A DNA stretch of 64,000 nucleotides. Source: Ananas comosus. Lineage: Eukaryota > Streptophyta > Magnoliopsida > Poales > Bromeliaceae. Positions 44,201 to 56,834 of the stretch are shown here, piece by piece. The DNA lies in the NCBI RefSeq assembly GCF_001540865.1, contig NC_033638.1, positions 8,100,032 to 8,164,031 of the forward strand, written 5' to 3'. The notes beneath the pieces are model-generated. The model saw only the letters and a list, made by a program, of their open reading frames with translations, was not told the DNA's origin and searched no databases. Position 1 is the stretch's first letter, and each line of letters begins with the position of its first letter. A program made the position numbers and the translations under genes.

Positions 44201-47200
44201 AAATAAAGAACTTTTATTTTTGTTGACTGTACAAACAAACGGAAACTAGTATGAGCTATACAGGAATAAAGCAGTAATCAATGATTTTATTTTTTTCTAT
44301 TCTAGTGTTGATTCCATTTGAGTTGTTGTTTCTTCACTTTTGTAGGGAGATTGATTTTGTCAATGAGACTGTACGAACACTGGCTGGAAATGGAACAAAA
44401 GGTTCTGACTACAAAGGAGGAGGACGAGGAACTGCTCAGGCACGGTTTCACATCAGAGAAAAAAAAATCCTCTCCATTTCTCATCTGTTTCATTAAGAGT
44501 AACTGTTTGTAGTCTCTTACATGAATTAAGTTACTCTAGTCAAATGGTTAGCATCACGCGCACGTTCATTTATTGCATGCCCATTGTATTTGGACAGTTG
44601 AATGTCTGCATAGTACTATCATCTGCAGTTGGTGGTTCATATATATTAAGATTTGAAAACACCATTGTAGTCCATGTAGCTTGTCAATTTTGGCCATTTC
44701 GACTGCTTATCTTTAGGTCTTATTTGACTGCCAGAACAAGTTATACACTGATAGTTTGTGTTGGTTTAGATTTTATTCTATAATTGTATTATTCTAATAT
44801 ATTACACCTATGAGATGGCGGTTTATCATAACCAAAAAATGAGGATGCTCGATCCTTACTCTTGTAGATTTCTTCTTGTGCTAATCAACAACTATCATAT
44901 AATTCTTATGCAAGAGATATACTGGATTAGGTATTCAAGCTTCCAAATGTTCTTATAGAGCTGCATAAAGCTGCTGTTCCAATTTTGTAATAATGCCTAT
45001 ACTGCCTATTCTGATTGTATTAATTATATTATCTTATTTTCGTTAACACACTGTTGTAAAAGCACTGCTTTTGTTTGAACTTCCATTTGTTGACTAGATA
45101 CTTTTGTTTGAATAGGTCTTAAATTCACCATGGGATGTCTGCTATGAGCCCTCAAACGCGATCATTTACATTGCAATGGCTGGGCAGCATCAAATCTGGG
45201 AGCACAATACATTAGATGGAGTTACTAGAGCTTTTAGTGGCGATGGTTATGAAAGAAATCTGAATGGTTCAAGGTAGATAGCATTTAACTCATCAAGGCT
45301 GAAGTGATTTGAACTAGGCCTACTTAAGTAAAATGCTTTCACATTATCAATTCTTTATTTTTCACACTGCTGAAACATATACTTTTTACAGTAAAAAACA
45401 CATGCTTTTAATGATGATCTTATTGATTGTCAGCTCTGCATCATGAAGTTAACTGTACATTTGTTCGCTATTATCAGAGAAGAATTGTGAAAGAATTTGT
45501 GAGTCGCTTGTGTGTAAAACTCCTGTGCATACGTGACTGATCTTTTGCCATTACATTAAGTGATTAGACTCAAGCTGTAAACGAGTTAGGTTTTAGAGAT
45601 TATCCTCAATGTCAAGGAATTCTGCACAACATCTTTTAAAGTATAATTATCAGGATACCTGTGTTATTTCCTAATTGCAGATAGTATCATAGTTGGAACT
45701 ATTTTAAGAGCACATAGATTTGCCAAATTGCAAGATTTATCTTTTAGTTCATTTTGACAGAGTAAATTTGGAGGAGCTCACAGTTGGGCTTATAACCAGC
45801 CTGTGTGATGATATTCACATTTTTGTCCTTTCTCCAGTTTCTTGACGTGGCTTAAAATACTTTCTTTCTTACTGATCTTTCTTTTGACGCATATTTTGTT
45901 CTGCATAATTTGTTGGTTTCATAATGGAGATTGGTCCTAAACATCTTTCTTTTTTGTGCAGCTCTACTACCACATCATTTGCACAGCCTTCTGGAATCTC
46001 ATTATCTTCAGGTAATTTCTTCTAGCCTCTCAGTTTTGCATGTAAGTACATCAATAAACTCTATGCTCAATTGCTCATATGTGCTATTTAATACAGATAT
46101 GCAGGAGGTGTATATTGCTGATAGTGAAAGCAGTTCCATTCGAGCTGTTAATTTGAAGACGGGAGGGTCAAGGTTGCTTGCCGGAGGAGATCCAGTTTTC
46201 CCAGAAAATTTGTTTAGGGTATTGATTTTAAAGCAATACTCCGGCTATCCATAATTGATCCTTTTTGCACTAATCTGAAAATCTTTGGTTAATGTTCCAA
46301 GCTTTTGAAGCATCTCATTCATTGCTTTCGCAGTAGATGATTTCTACTTTGCATTTGCAATGCAGTTTGGTGATCATGATGGGGCAGGATCAGAAGTCCT
46401 TTTGCAGCACCCTTTAGGCATAGTTTGTGGGAAAGACAATCAAATATATATAGCAGATTCATACAACCACAAGGTAGTTTCAGAGACTACAACAAGTTCT
46501 CATTACATACAAGTCTTGAAGGAGAAATATTTTTAATCAAGTGCCAAACACACTAATTCGACTTTCTAGATTAATTCTAAACATCTTGCTACAGTATATT
46601 ATTGTTTTGCAGTATTTGCATATAGGAGGCTTATATATTATGAGTTGACTTCAAAATCAAAAGGTTTCTCACTTTCATGATACATGTTCAAATGCATAAC
46701 GTAGAAATGCTGGTCTTCAATTTACTTTTATGCTACGTTTTTTTCATCTGTTGCTTCATTTTCTTTATACAAGAGTTAGATTCTGCTTTCTGGCACTTGT
46801 ACTGATTTCTTTTTCTTCAACTTACAGGCAAATATGTTACTCTTGCTAATTTAGTTCAATATACTCTCATGGTTAACTCTATTTGGTAGATCAAGAAACT
46901 GGATCCAATCACAAAAAGAGTGACAACTTTAGCTGGAACTGGTCGTGCAGGATTCAAGGATGGTCCAGCCTTTTCAGCTCAGGCAAGAAAAGAATTTAAC
47001 TATCGGTGTCTCTAATAACCTGTTAGAACATTATTCACAAGATCTATTTCTCAAGAGGCGCTGTTGTCAGGAGTAAATTTCGCTTTATCAGTTCTCTCGT
47101 ATATTATGTGTATCTATAATATCTGGTGCTTATCTTGTATTTTCAACCGAACAATAAGTTTGATATTTTATTTGTTTTTGTATGCCCAAGTCATTTTTAA

Positions 47201-49593
47201 TTTATAAAACTGTCATATGCAGTGGTTATATGTTGTTCTGTAACAAGGATATTAACTTAAGTCGAGTTAGCTTAAGGAATGAGTTGTTGGTTTAACTAAT
47301 TATGGTATTGACAGTCCAACCTAAAAACTGATAGAACATATTCGCTGATCAATTTAATTCAGACGCCTGATAATTCTTGCATTTCTTGTATGGGTTAAGA
47401 GCGCACTACATACTACTTTATTACATTTTTCCTATAGATAATTGACATTCTTTTAAAAATTAGATAATGAATTTTATTTACTTTTTTAACACTGCTAGGT
47501 GCTCTTAAAATTGTTATCTAGCAGCAGTTATATCTCTTCATAAGTGATGACTGTAAAATTCATCTATGCAGCTCTCTGAGCCGGCAGGAATTGTTGAAGA
47601 GGAGAATGGTAAAATTAATTTTTTTTTCCTTCAGACCAGTATCTCAGCTATACTCCTTTTTGTTATTCAAGTTTTTGTCTGTAGTTTACAAGAAGGCTAA
47701 TGAACTATAAAATGTGTGAAAAATTTATTTAACGCCAATGATACACATACATGGCAACTGTCAGTTTGATGTATTAAGAAGAGTGTGACACGCTGTGAAC
47801 AAAAGTCCTTATATGGTGCATGACTATATTTGTTGATGTGTCTGCAAATATATAATGAATAGGGAAAAATATTGTATTAATAGGTATGATATATCTAACA
47901 TTACACTTTGTGATATCATGATAGAATTGACAATAGCTTTCATTATAATAGTAAAAGAGAGAAGTATATATAATAGCAGAGAGATACATAGTTGCATCAT
48001 CAAAGAGTTTGACACGATTTAAGATAATGTAGGTGAGGCAGAGAGAGAAAGTACAGTTTATCTTGTGCGCACGAGCTGATAATGATCAGTTCTGCTGACT
48101 ATTCCACTATTATATCTCAGGAAAGCTTCTCATAGCAGACACGAACAACAATGCTATCCGGTATCTAGATCTGAATGAAAAGGACCCTGTATTGCGTACT
48201 TTAGAGTTGAAAGGGGTGCAGCCACCCTCTTCGAAACCCAAATCATTGAAGCGCCTAAGAAGGCGCTTATCAGCAGACACAAAAGTTATTAAGGTGGATG
48301 GCGGTTCTTCCAAGGAAGGTTACTTCTACATTGCATTTTCAGTCCCTGATGGTTACCATTTCTCCAAGGTCTTGTTCCAACCTCTTTTTTGTAAATGTCT
48401 GCTTAGCCCTGTCAGTTTTGTCATATTTACATCAATTGGAGTTTTCTAATTTTATATCTATCATGCCAGATTTATCATTTGAAGTAACGAGTGAAAATTA
48501 TTGCAGGAACCCGATGTCTTGAAATCCATTTGCTAGCATATGATTTTAGCTAGTTTATGTTTCTTTGTACAGAAATATTTTGCCCCTAGATGCATTCTTA
48601 TAGCTAGACACTTTCCAATAACTGTTTTTTTCTGTCTTTTTCTTTTTGCTGAAACTTTCTCAGTAACTGCATGTCCTGTTATAACCAATAGAAAGAGATG
48701 AACCGATATTATCTCATATTATGCTTGTGCAATTTGGTGAGATGAGATTTAGATTCTGTCATTATGAATTTGATATTCATCATTCGCATGTTACAAACAT
48801 TGCTTTTGTCGTTTGATTTAAAGTAGTGATTTTGAATCATCTTGTTTCTTGAGTAACATTTGTTTTTCCTTATGGTTTTTATGTTTAAAATTTTCTGTAG
48901 TATTTAATGTTATCTATCATTCCTAGATGTTTCACTTTCCTATGTATCCTGGTAAGTCAATCACAGGATTTCATAAAATTCATGTACCATCTTTAAATTT
49001 ATAAGTGGGATTTGATTATTAAAGTAACTATACTTACATATTAAATTACACTCACTATTAACAGAACAATTCAATACGCAGGAAGCCCGCAGTAAGTTTG
49101 ATGTGGAAATCGAGCCTGCTAACACAGTTGATATTGACCCCTTGAGTGGATATCTAAACCCTGATGGATCTGCATCACTTCATTTCAGGAGAATTTCTCC
49201 TTTACCTGCAATGGGGAGAATAAACTGCAAGGTACTTCCTTCCCCCAAAATACTTATACTCGTATCATATTGTTGAGAAATAAGTCACAATGACCTTTTA
49301 CCTATTGAAACCACTGCTGCTTCTTGGAGAATATAGGATATCGAAATACTAAGATTTTTCTTTTATTTATGATGCTCATAATAGCTACCGAGTATAATAA
49401 GCGCTGTTGCCTTTGGTAGGTTTATTACTGCAAGGAGGATGAGGTTTGCCTCTACCAATCTGTGGCTTTTGATGTGTCAGTTCAATCAGAAAAACCAGAG
49501 TCTAACCCTGCAGACATCAGAATTTCATATTCCGTTGTTCCAAGAGTCACTCCAGGTACATCACAGCTGATTCTTGCCAATAAGAATGGTTAA
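35208..49593 (+). CDS. SOQ1: SUPPRESSOR OF QUENCHING 1 (HAD-thioredoxin-NHL protein), chloroplast
   Basis: I reconstruct 28 exons in a single frame and 1100 codons (Arabidopsis SOQ1 is about 1055). Exon starts include 35208, 35939, 36162, 36302, 36860, 37584, 38547, 38907, 39369, 40198, 41208, 42514, 42850, 44346, 45116, 46366, 46890, 47572, 48121, 49082 and 49420. Domains in order: a Ser/Pro/Arg-rich transit peptide; a HAD hydrolase (FDMDGV with Asp94 and Asp96, [23 protein letters not shown]); a membrane segment ([15 protein letters not shown], exon at 39369); a thioredoxin-like domain with WTYCCINC; a six-bladed NHL propeller (repeats such as [38 protein letters not shown]); and a C-terminal beta domain. 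SOQ1 is a thylakoid protein that prevents slowly reversible antenna quenching (qH). Two introns use GC donors (44440, 46983). The C-terminus [14 protein letters not shown] could instead be a splice donor leading to a further exon. Confidence 0.96.
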
Positions 49594-51455
49594 GCGTAAT
49601 GAATAGTCCTTACATTCTATTTCCTTCAACTTTTCAATCTTATTTGTCTCTCAGAAGGTCAATGTGAGAGCCCATACTATGTTCCTTTTATACTTGTATA
49701 AAGTTGATAGGTTTCTGTCAATTGGTAGGATTTGTCAATGTTTTAACACATCTTTGGTTAGCATTTTTTCAGTAGCCAACTACAAGAAATTTATTTTAGG
49801 AAAAATTTTATGCCTTCGGTTAATTTTTGAAATTTCATTTTGCTGATTTTTATCATATGCTGTGTGTTGGCCAGCCGACCAAAATTGTTTATTTTTGCCA
49901 TATATTGATTGCTCGAGTCGTTGGTATCATACCCAACATGCAATTAGTATGAGTGCAGTTCTATTGAAGTGATTGAGCATTATGTGGCTTCCATCATTCA
50001 TTGCCCTAGATGGACTACAAATACAAACAATGCCCTGTGTGGCCTAGCTAAAAGACATATTTCACCTTACAAATTTCTCATAAAGTTCTTATAGCATGAT
50101 TAAAGTGTAATCTATCTCCCTTGTGGGTCCGCTGTATGATAAACTTAGGTGGAATGCTAGGCATGAGCATGCACCTAGAACAATAAAGTGAAGCAATTGT
50201 TTGATTTGTTGTCCAATTAGTGAAACTGAACCCACGTGTATAACCTAAACTAGGATATATAAATATGCTCTCTTTACTTAAATTTGTCACAGGTGTTTTC
50301 TAATAAGCTGAGTCTAATAGAATATGGTTTGGATATTGTTGGTCTTTATTAAGTACACAAGATCCTCTATGGTTCTTCTATAATGTTGGCGGTTGGGAGA
50401 GGAACAAGAGAACACATTATCTGGCATGTTAGTTGGATCTCATCTATACTCTTATTTTTTCAGATAATTGTGGGGTGAGAGGTGGTTGGTAATATTAGTC
50501 ATAATATATTAATCGTCGTGCTCATTACACATAATGTGGTACAGCATAGTGGTACTTTAACAGGGGAATATGATAATCTTGGTGTCTTTGATTTATGCTT
50601 TGGATGTAAATGGGAAGTCTAACACAAACAATAGGCTTTTCTTTTCATATGATGGACATCAAGAGTATGAATTGTTAGGGATATGGTAGGCAAAGAATCT
50701 GATAACAGTGTTGAAATGCAATCCTTCAAATGAACAGGTATTTTGGTTGATTATAGTAGTGGGTACTAGAAGAAATTTACCATTTCCTGGTAAAAGATAA
50801 ACAGCACCAAGTATTAACTGATGCAACAATAATGAACTCTGGCCATTTTTCTTCGATGATCTTGACATTATTATCATATGTCTGGATTTTGTCGATTGTA
50901 CTGTTTGAAAAACCTCGTCACACCAACGTTTGAAATTTTAATGCATAAGACTTAGTTGAGCCATTAACTTCCCACTTGAAGATGTATAATGTATAAAAGA
51001 AGCTGAATTGTTGTGACCACTTAATAATGGGTTGACCATGTGCAGGGGTTTCATGATTAAACCAAGCATCGAGCAACAATGCAGGGATTGTTCAGTATGT
51101 TAGGTAGTAAATCATATTAAATGGTGAGGAAACAAAACACAGCTAAGCAATTCATCGAATCAGATTTTGTTAACGTTGAGGCATTACCAATCGACAAAGG
51201 CGACATTGTGGGTTTACACAGGGTACTATAATAGTTATATCCATTCAATAATTTGGCTCAAAGACCATGTGCATGAGCAGTAGATTCATTAGCTTAAGGT
51301 TAAGTGTCTTTATGACTCCATGTGGCATTATTTGAGTATCTGCTGTTTGAGATGATTAAGGATTGCACATTTCGGGTTCTACTGACCTTAGATTGTTCAA
51401 GCTTACCTTAGATTGTTCAAGCTTACGTCGAAATAACTTTTAGTTTCTCGGATAC
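49594..51455. other. Gene-free stretch downstream of SOQ1
   Basis: No coding frame with family motifs. A short duplicated ACCTTAGATTGTTCAAGCTT lies at about 51386-51426. The composition resembles SOQ1 introns, so an alternative 3' exon or UTR in the first few hundred bases cannot be excluded. Confidence 0.4.
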
Positions 51456-51611
51456 TATGACTGCCCAACCAAGTACAGTAGGTTTAATTCTCCGACAATT
51501 CAATTGTTGAAGATAGAGATAGAAGGGAAATATATGACTGCTCAACCAAGTAACAGTAGGTTTAATTCTCCGACAATTCGATTGTCGAAGATAGAGATAG
51601 AAGGGAAATAT
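51456..51611. repeat. Two-copy tandem repeat (about 77 bp)
   Basis: Units at 51456-51532 and 51533-51611 differ at only a few positions. The second unit contains the palindrome CGACAATTCGATTGTCG. Confidence 0.85.
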
Positions 51612-52680
51612 AAAAAGAAAAGGAGAACAAAGAAAACCTCATGTCTTGTAGCTCAAGCATTGAGTTGTCATGGACCATGAAAGCTCAAGTGCTTTAGAAA
51701 CTAATATGAATTATTTGCTTTGGGCCCTATGTGTAGGTTTCACATCCAGTATTTCCTCTGTTGTTCATCTAAAACATGCCCCAGTGTTTCATATTTGTGT
51801 CGTGTTTCGACTTGTTGCCAACTTGACTTCTCAACAAATTAAATTAAACCCAACACTTTGATCCAAGATATTTAGATTTAATAGTTCTCTATCTAAATTA
51901 CTTATAATGGTCATCAAAATATTTTTAGCTAATCTGTCGGCGCACTAATGTGAAGCAAATGAATCCTGATCTGGGCCTTGTGTTTATCTTCTAATTTCTG
52001 TTTTCCGATGCAATCTGTACTGTGATTTCATCTCAGTGGCACATTTGCTCGCATTGGAAATAAAATGTTGCCAACATACTAAACTTGCTATTTGAATAGA
52101 GCTGTTACAAAAATATTTATTGTTGTTATTGTTAAAATTCTTCTATTGGCGACTTATCTTTGAGTAAAAATTTCTTTGCTCTAAAATTTTGTTTTGTAAA
52201 AAGGTTAAAGCTTTGAGAGAGAGAAAGAGAGAGAGAGAGATGACAACTTGGATGTACCTTGAATTTTTATCCTTTTTTTTTTAAACCAGAATTTTTGAAA
52301 AGATTGTTCTGGCTTATCCAGCCAGCTTTTGGCAACAACACTTGTGCAAAAAAAACGTCCGCTTTGGGCGAATAAATGCTCAAAATCATTTGTGAAGGTC
52401 TGCAGCAAAAGAAAAATAAAAATTGCACATATTTAGCTATGGCTGTTGGTGTTGTTACTATTGAATGGTAGTGGTAGATCACTGCTGAATATAGGAACGC
52501 ATAACTGCAGAGGTTGGATGCATGTGACAACTAGATATTTTGTTTGTATGCATGCATGGGATGACAATTGTAAGACCCCACATTCACTCCAGTATCCCTA
52601 AAGCATAAAGCAGGAAGAGGAAGAAGTGGGTAGTAAAACTAGCAGTAGAATCAGACCAGGGGGGTCACCCCTTTGTCATG

Positions 52681-52713
<33 letters not shown>
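51612..52713. other. Gene-free spacer with GA microsatellites
   Basis: (GA)n runs lie at about 52213-52240 and 52683-52714. No gene. Confidence 0.45.
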
Positions 52714-52717
<4 letters not shown>

Positions 52718-52851
52718 CAATACCGGAAATGTTACATACATTTTTAACATATTAGCAAAACATTAAGATTCAACCAAGCTTCAACTAAATTAGCCTGTAA
52801 AATGTTTTGCTAATATTTTAAAAATGTATGTAACATTTCCGGTATTGTCAC
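52714..52851. mobile_element. 138-bp near-perfect hairpin (MITE or small-RNA precursor)
   Basis: The left arm from GTGACAATACCGGAAATG and the right arm, reverse complemented, are identical over 51 bases except one mismatch. The loop is about 36 nt. It sits directly after a (GA)n run. No target duplication is clear. A young foldback transposon is the simplest reading; a transcribed copy would form an almost perfect duplex suited to Dicer-like processing. Confidence 0.8.
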
Positions 52852-53040
52852 TTTATTAACTATAATACTGCAACATCAGCGAACTGTAGAATTTGAGTGC
52901 AATAATTTAGGAAGTTCGAGTCAGAAATTATTATAAATTAATTGGATTGTAGGACTTTTATTATTTTTTTTTAACAATAATTCTTAATATAATTATAATT
53001 TGCTAAACAATTTTGTAAAAAATTTGAATAGGCAAAATAA
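52852..53040. other. AT-rich spacer
   Basis: Nothing recognised. Confidence 0.4.
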
Positions 53041-53320
53041 TTAACCCTATTTTAGCCGAGATGGAGTGGGGTGCGTGGCAGTTAGGAGGTAATTTGGCTG
53101 CGAGGGGGATCTCGGGGGTCTCCGCGGGCTCGGGGACGTCGGTGAGGCCCGGGAGGCGCGGGGTCAGGGAGAAGGGAGAACGTAGAGGGAGAGGGAGTTA
53201 CCTGCCGACGAAGTTCGTCAATGACAGCGATGAACTCGTCGAAAGGGCGAGAGGTAAGAAAAAGAGCAGAGGTGGGAGAAGTAGAGTGAATGAAGAGAGG
53301 AAGGTATAGTTGCGCTTGGA
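53041..53320. other. GC-rich island, possible captured gene fragment
   Basis: An isolated GC-rich block within AT-rich DNA has open frames on both strands. The minus-strand frame reads PTSALFLTSRPFDEFIAVID before a basic/proline-rich stretch. I do not recognise a family and see no splice sites or promoter. It could be a gene fragment carried by a transposon or a degraded exon. Confidence 0.3.
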
Positions 53321-55148
53321 TAAGAAAATAAAGTGGTGAATCATTCATCGTCTTATCATTCGTCATCTTTCTGAAGATGCTCAACGAATTACTAATTTCC
53401 TATGCTATATTCATATGATACGAATACCATTTGAAAACAGTAAATCGCTCATCATCTTCAGAACGGCGATGAATAATTCATCATCTTAATGAGAATCTTT
53501 GAAGATAGTAAATTATTCATTGATGTCATTAAAGAAGATAAACGATTCGCTGTCTTCTACATTTCCATCCCTCGTGGCGTTGACTTGGTTAAAGTAGAGT
53601 AACTTCGCCAATTTAAATTTTGACGAGATTATTTGACAGATTATAATTCGTTTAAGAGTTATTCTGAAAAAAAATCTCCACCAAAGTATTTTACATCTCG
53701 AATTAAGTTTTGAGGACCAAAAGTGTAACTTGGTTCCTAAATTTCAGGTGAAAATATTTGTGAAGGATTGTTTGAGAGCACAAGTTCGTGCCCCCATAGA
53801 CACATTCGAGCACGAGTGCAGGAGAGCAAGCTCCTAATTCTCAGACAAGGAAAAGAATGAATACAAACTCCAGTGAAGTTGGGACAAAGCCACTCAGATT
53901 ACAAAGAGAAGAGGAAGAGAAAACATTTAAAAAATTGTGGTTATGAGCTCGCTTGACCCACCCTAATCTAATCTTAAGTTAGAATTTCGTCAAAATTATG
54001 GGGTTTGGGCCAAGAAAACAACATCTTAATTAATATCTATCTAAGCAACTGTAACCTTATGGGCTTCAAAGTGACACACCGACTCTATTGATTTTTAACG
54101 CACAAATTAATTTGCAGAGCACTGCAGATCAATACGTCAGCAACAATTAAAGATATAGAAACATTTCCAATATTCTAATAATAAAGTTATTCAAAAAGTT
54201 TCAAAGGTTATTATTATTATTATTAGTGAGCTAGGCATATATATGGAATTGAAAGTTTGAGACTGAAAAAGTACAACAATAACTAAGGGGAAGTTACAAA
54301 AGAAATTACTCATTGATGAGAACATTACCGGTCCACATGCACAATTGCATGGCTTCTGGCTATGATCCCATCCGTTGGACGTCGAGGACACCCACCACGT
54401 GATCTCCCTTTTCCCACATAAACGGAGAACTATTGCCTACTACATCCCCACCATTTCATCCTAAACCAAGCTACCCAAAAAAAAAAATATATATATATAT
54501 ATATATACCCTTTGGCGGCCTCGATCTAACTTAATTTATTTATTTATTTCTATTTGTTTTAAGAGATGTTTGTTTCAGACGTACTGTAATTTTAATTGCA
54601 TTCAAATCGTCGAAATATACACCTAATTGCAGTAGTTAGAATTACGTCCAAATTAATTATAATCTTATGTACAGTAGTTTAAGATAAAAATTTTACACAA
54701 AAGAAAAACTTACCTAACTAATCACCTTTTAAATAAACATATTAAAAATAATTTGGTAATCCCATATACCAGATAATAAAATTTATAAATATAATTTTCA
54801 ACAATATATAATTAAATAAATATATATTTACTATATTTTTAATTATATAAATCTCTTATTATACTGTATTTTTTATAATTACGTATGATTCTAAATGTCG
54901 GACACAAGAAGGGTCCATGTGGTGGAAGGCATAGACCGGGTCCAGCAAGTAATATTTCCATCCCAACACCTCATAAGCTGACACCCTGTTCCCAAACCCC
55001 AGTTCGTACGCTAGCTCCACGCTTTCGTTTCCATGTGACCCACGTGATGTGCCCCTTCTTTTTTTTTATTATTTTTTTCCTTTTTTTCATCTTGTAATGT
55101 ACTTTATGCTATTACATTTTAAATTATTTCTATACATAATTTTTTGGG
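53321..55148. other. Gene-free AT-rich region
   Basis: A degenerate repeat of ATTCATCATCTTCA-like motifs lies at about 53338-53560. A TA microsatellite lies at about 54486-54508. No supportable gene. Confidence 0.4.
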
Positions 55149-55742
55149 TAAACTTCAAATACCCCCATGGTTTTATACTTTCTCACTTTAAAACTCTATG
55201 ATTTAAAATGTATTACTTTAGTCCTTATAGTTTCGCACTTTCTCAGTTTCTCACTTTAGTATTCTGTGATTTAGAATGTATCAAGTTAGTACTCTATGAT
55301 TTTATTTTTCTCTTTTTATTATCTATTTTACTATTTTTTTTTCGTTAAATTAATGACAAAGTTAAAACTAAAGAATACTAAGGCGAATATTAGATAAACC
55401 TAGATAGGATATCTGAAAATTTTTTTGTATATAATTAACAAAATATTAACGGCGGAAAAAAAATCAGTGACAAAGTTAAAACTAAAGGGTAGTAAAGTAA
55501 ATATTAGATAAAGTTAGATAGGGTATCTGCAGTTTTTTGTATATAATTTAACGAAATATTAACAGAGGAGCCGACGGAAAGAAAAAATGAAATCATAAAA
55601 TACTAAATTAATGCACTTTAAACCAAAGGGTACTAAAATGAGAAAATACGAAATCATAGGTTACTAAATTTATACACTTTAAATCGCAGGATACGAAAGT
55701 AAAAAAAGTACGAAACCATAAGAATGGTATTTGAAATTTTCT
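55149..55742. repeat. Inverted-repeat element (about 590 bp)
   Basis: The left end AAACTTCAAATACCCCCATG is mirrored by the right end, AATTTCAAATACCATTCTTATG in reverse complement. Both arms continue with (T/C)GGTTT..(A/G)TACTTT and (T/C)TATGATTTAAA-like motifs. The arms also contain internal repeats of the same motif. The element is non-coding and probably a MITE or foldback element. Confidence 0.6.
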
Positions 55743-56069
55743 CTAATTTTTTTTGAGATACGAAGCAGTATCCGTATATGAATAATTTCAATCTATTAAT
55801 ATGTCCAAATAAAATAAAATTTATCAATTCCAAGAAATTTACTAGTTCGTTATAATATACATATATCGGAAAAAAGAAAAGAGAAATGAATGAAAATACA
55901 TTAATAAATTCTCTAATTAATTTAAATTTTATTTTGTGGGGGTATAACAGTAATTTCACGGGGTGGCCGTACCACAAACTCCCATGTGCGCGCTGCTTTC
56001 CACGCCAGCCACCTGAGACTCAAGAAGGGCAATATCGTAATATTACATCTTAGTTCGTGAGACTTACGT
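55743..56069. other. Gene-free spacer
   Basis: AT-rich sequence turning GC-richer near 55960. Nothing recognised. Confidence 0.4.
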
Positions 56070-56316
56070 GGATAAAAATGGGCACCATTGTTTGGGCACC
56101 GTGCACGGATGCGCGCCGCGTGTGCAGCGATGTAGCAGCGCCCATCCACACCCTCAAAAAAAAAAAAAAAGAAAAAAAAGAAAAAATAGTGGGCTCGGCT
56201 TTTAGGAAGAAAAAGAGAAAGGAAGAGTGCGGATGGGTGCCGCTGCATACGCGGCGCCCATCCGGGCACCGTGCCCAAACAAATTGTTGGGACACGGTGC
56301 CCATAAATTTTTGTCC
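56070..56316. mobile_element. GC-rich Mutator-type MITE (247 bp)
   Basis: Long terminal inverted repeats start GGATAAAAATGGGCACC on the left and GGACAAAAATTTATGGGCACC on the right (reverse complement). They continue through GTTTGGGCAC and GCGCCGCGT.TGCAGCG motifs and enclose an A-rich core. The flanks GACTTACGT (56061-56069) and GACTTAAGT (56317-56325) form a 9-bp duplication with one mismatch. Confidence 0.75.
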
Positions 56317-56567
56317 GACTTAAGTGGGGGCAATACGGTAAAATAGCATCGTAGACCGTATAGCCGTATAGGGCGAGCGTACGATCCGGCACGAATACGG
56401 GCGATCTACTGGTTACGGCTACGGCGCGGAGGATTTGACCTACGCCGATTAAATCTGAAGGGCAAAATCGTCAAGGGCGAAAATGATAATTAATTAAACG
56501 AAGGGATCAAGGGAGAATAAATCGGGATTAAGGATGTGACGTGTTCTACTCGTGTTATTACCACACC

Positions 56568-56653
56568 TTTATATTTCCCCCTCCCTCGACCCCATCCCCT
56601 CTCTACGCCCATTTCTCGATATCTCGAATACTCTTTCTCTCTCTCTCTCTCTC
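56568..56653 (+). promoter_or_regulatory. Promoter and CT-rich leader of the bHLH gene
   Basis: A TATA-like CTTTATATTT at about 56567-56576 is followed by a pyrimidine-rich leader with a (CT)n run (56634-56653). A possible leader intron (donor GTAATTAT near 56674, acceptor TCGTCGCAG ending at 56760) would place the ATG at 56835 in the second exon. Confidence 0.5.
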
Positions 56654-56834
56654 TACTCGCTCGGAAATTCGTGGTAATTATCTAATATTTTTCTTGTTAT
56701 TATCGATTATTTTGATTTGAAGTTTGGGATCAGATGCTTACTTGTGTAATCTCGTCGCAGGGATTTCGCGTTCTTCAGATCGGTGCGATCGTTAGGGTTT
56801 TGTGGGATTTGGAAGAGGGTTCTGGGCGATTTCG

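Noticed and set aside
56050..56392. Open frames across the GC-rich MITE
   Set aside because: They follow the inverted-repeat arms of a transposon and include poly-A/T-encoded Lys/Phe runs.
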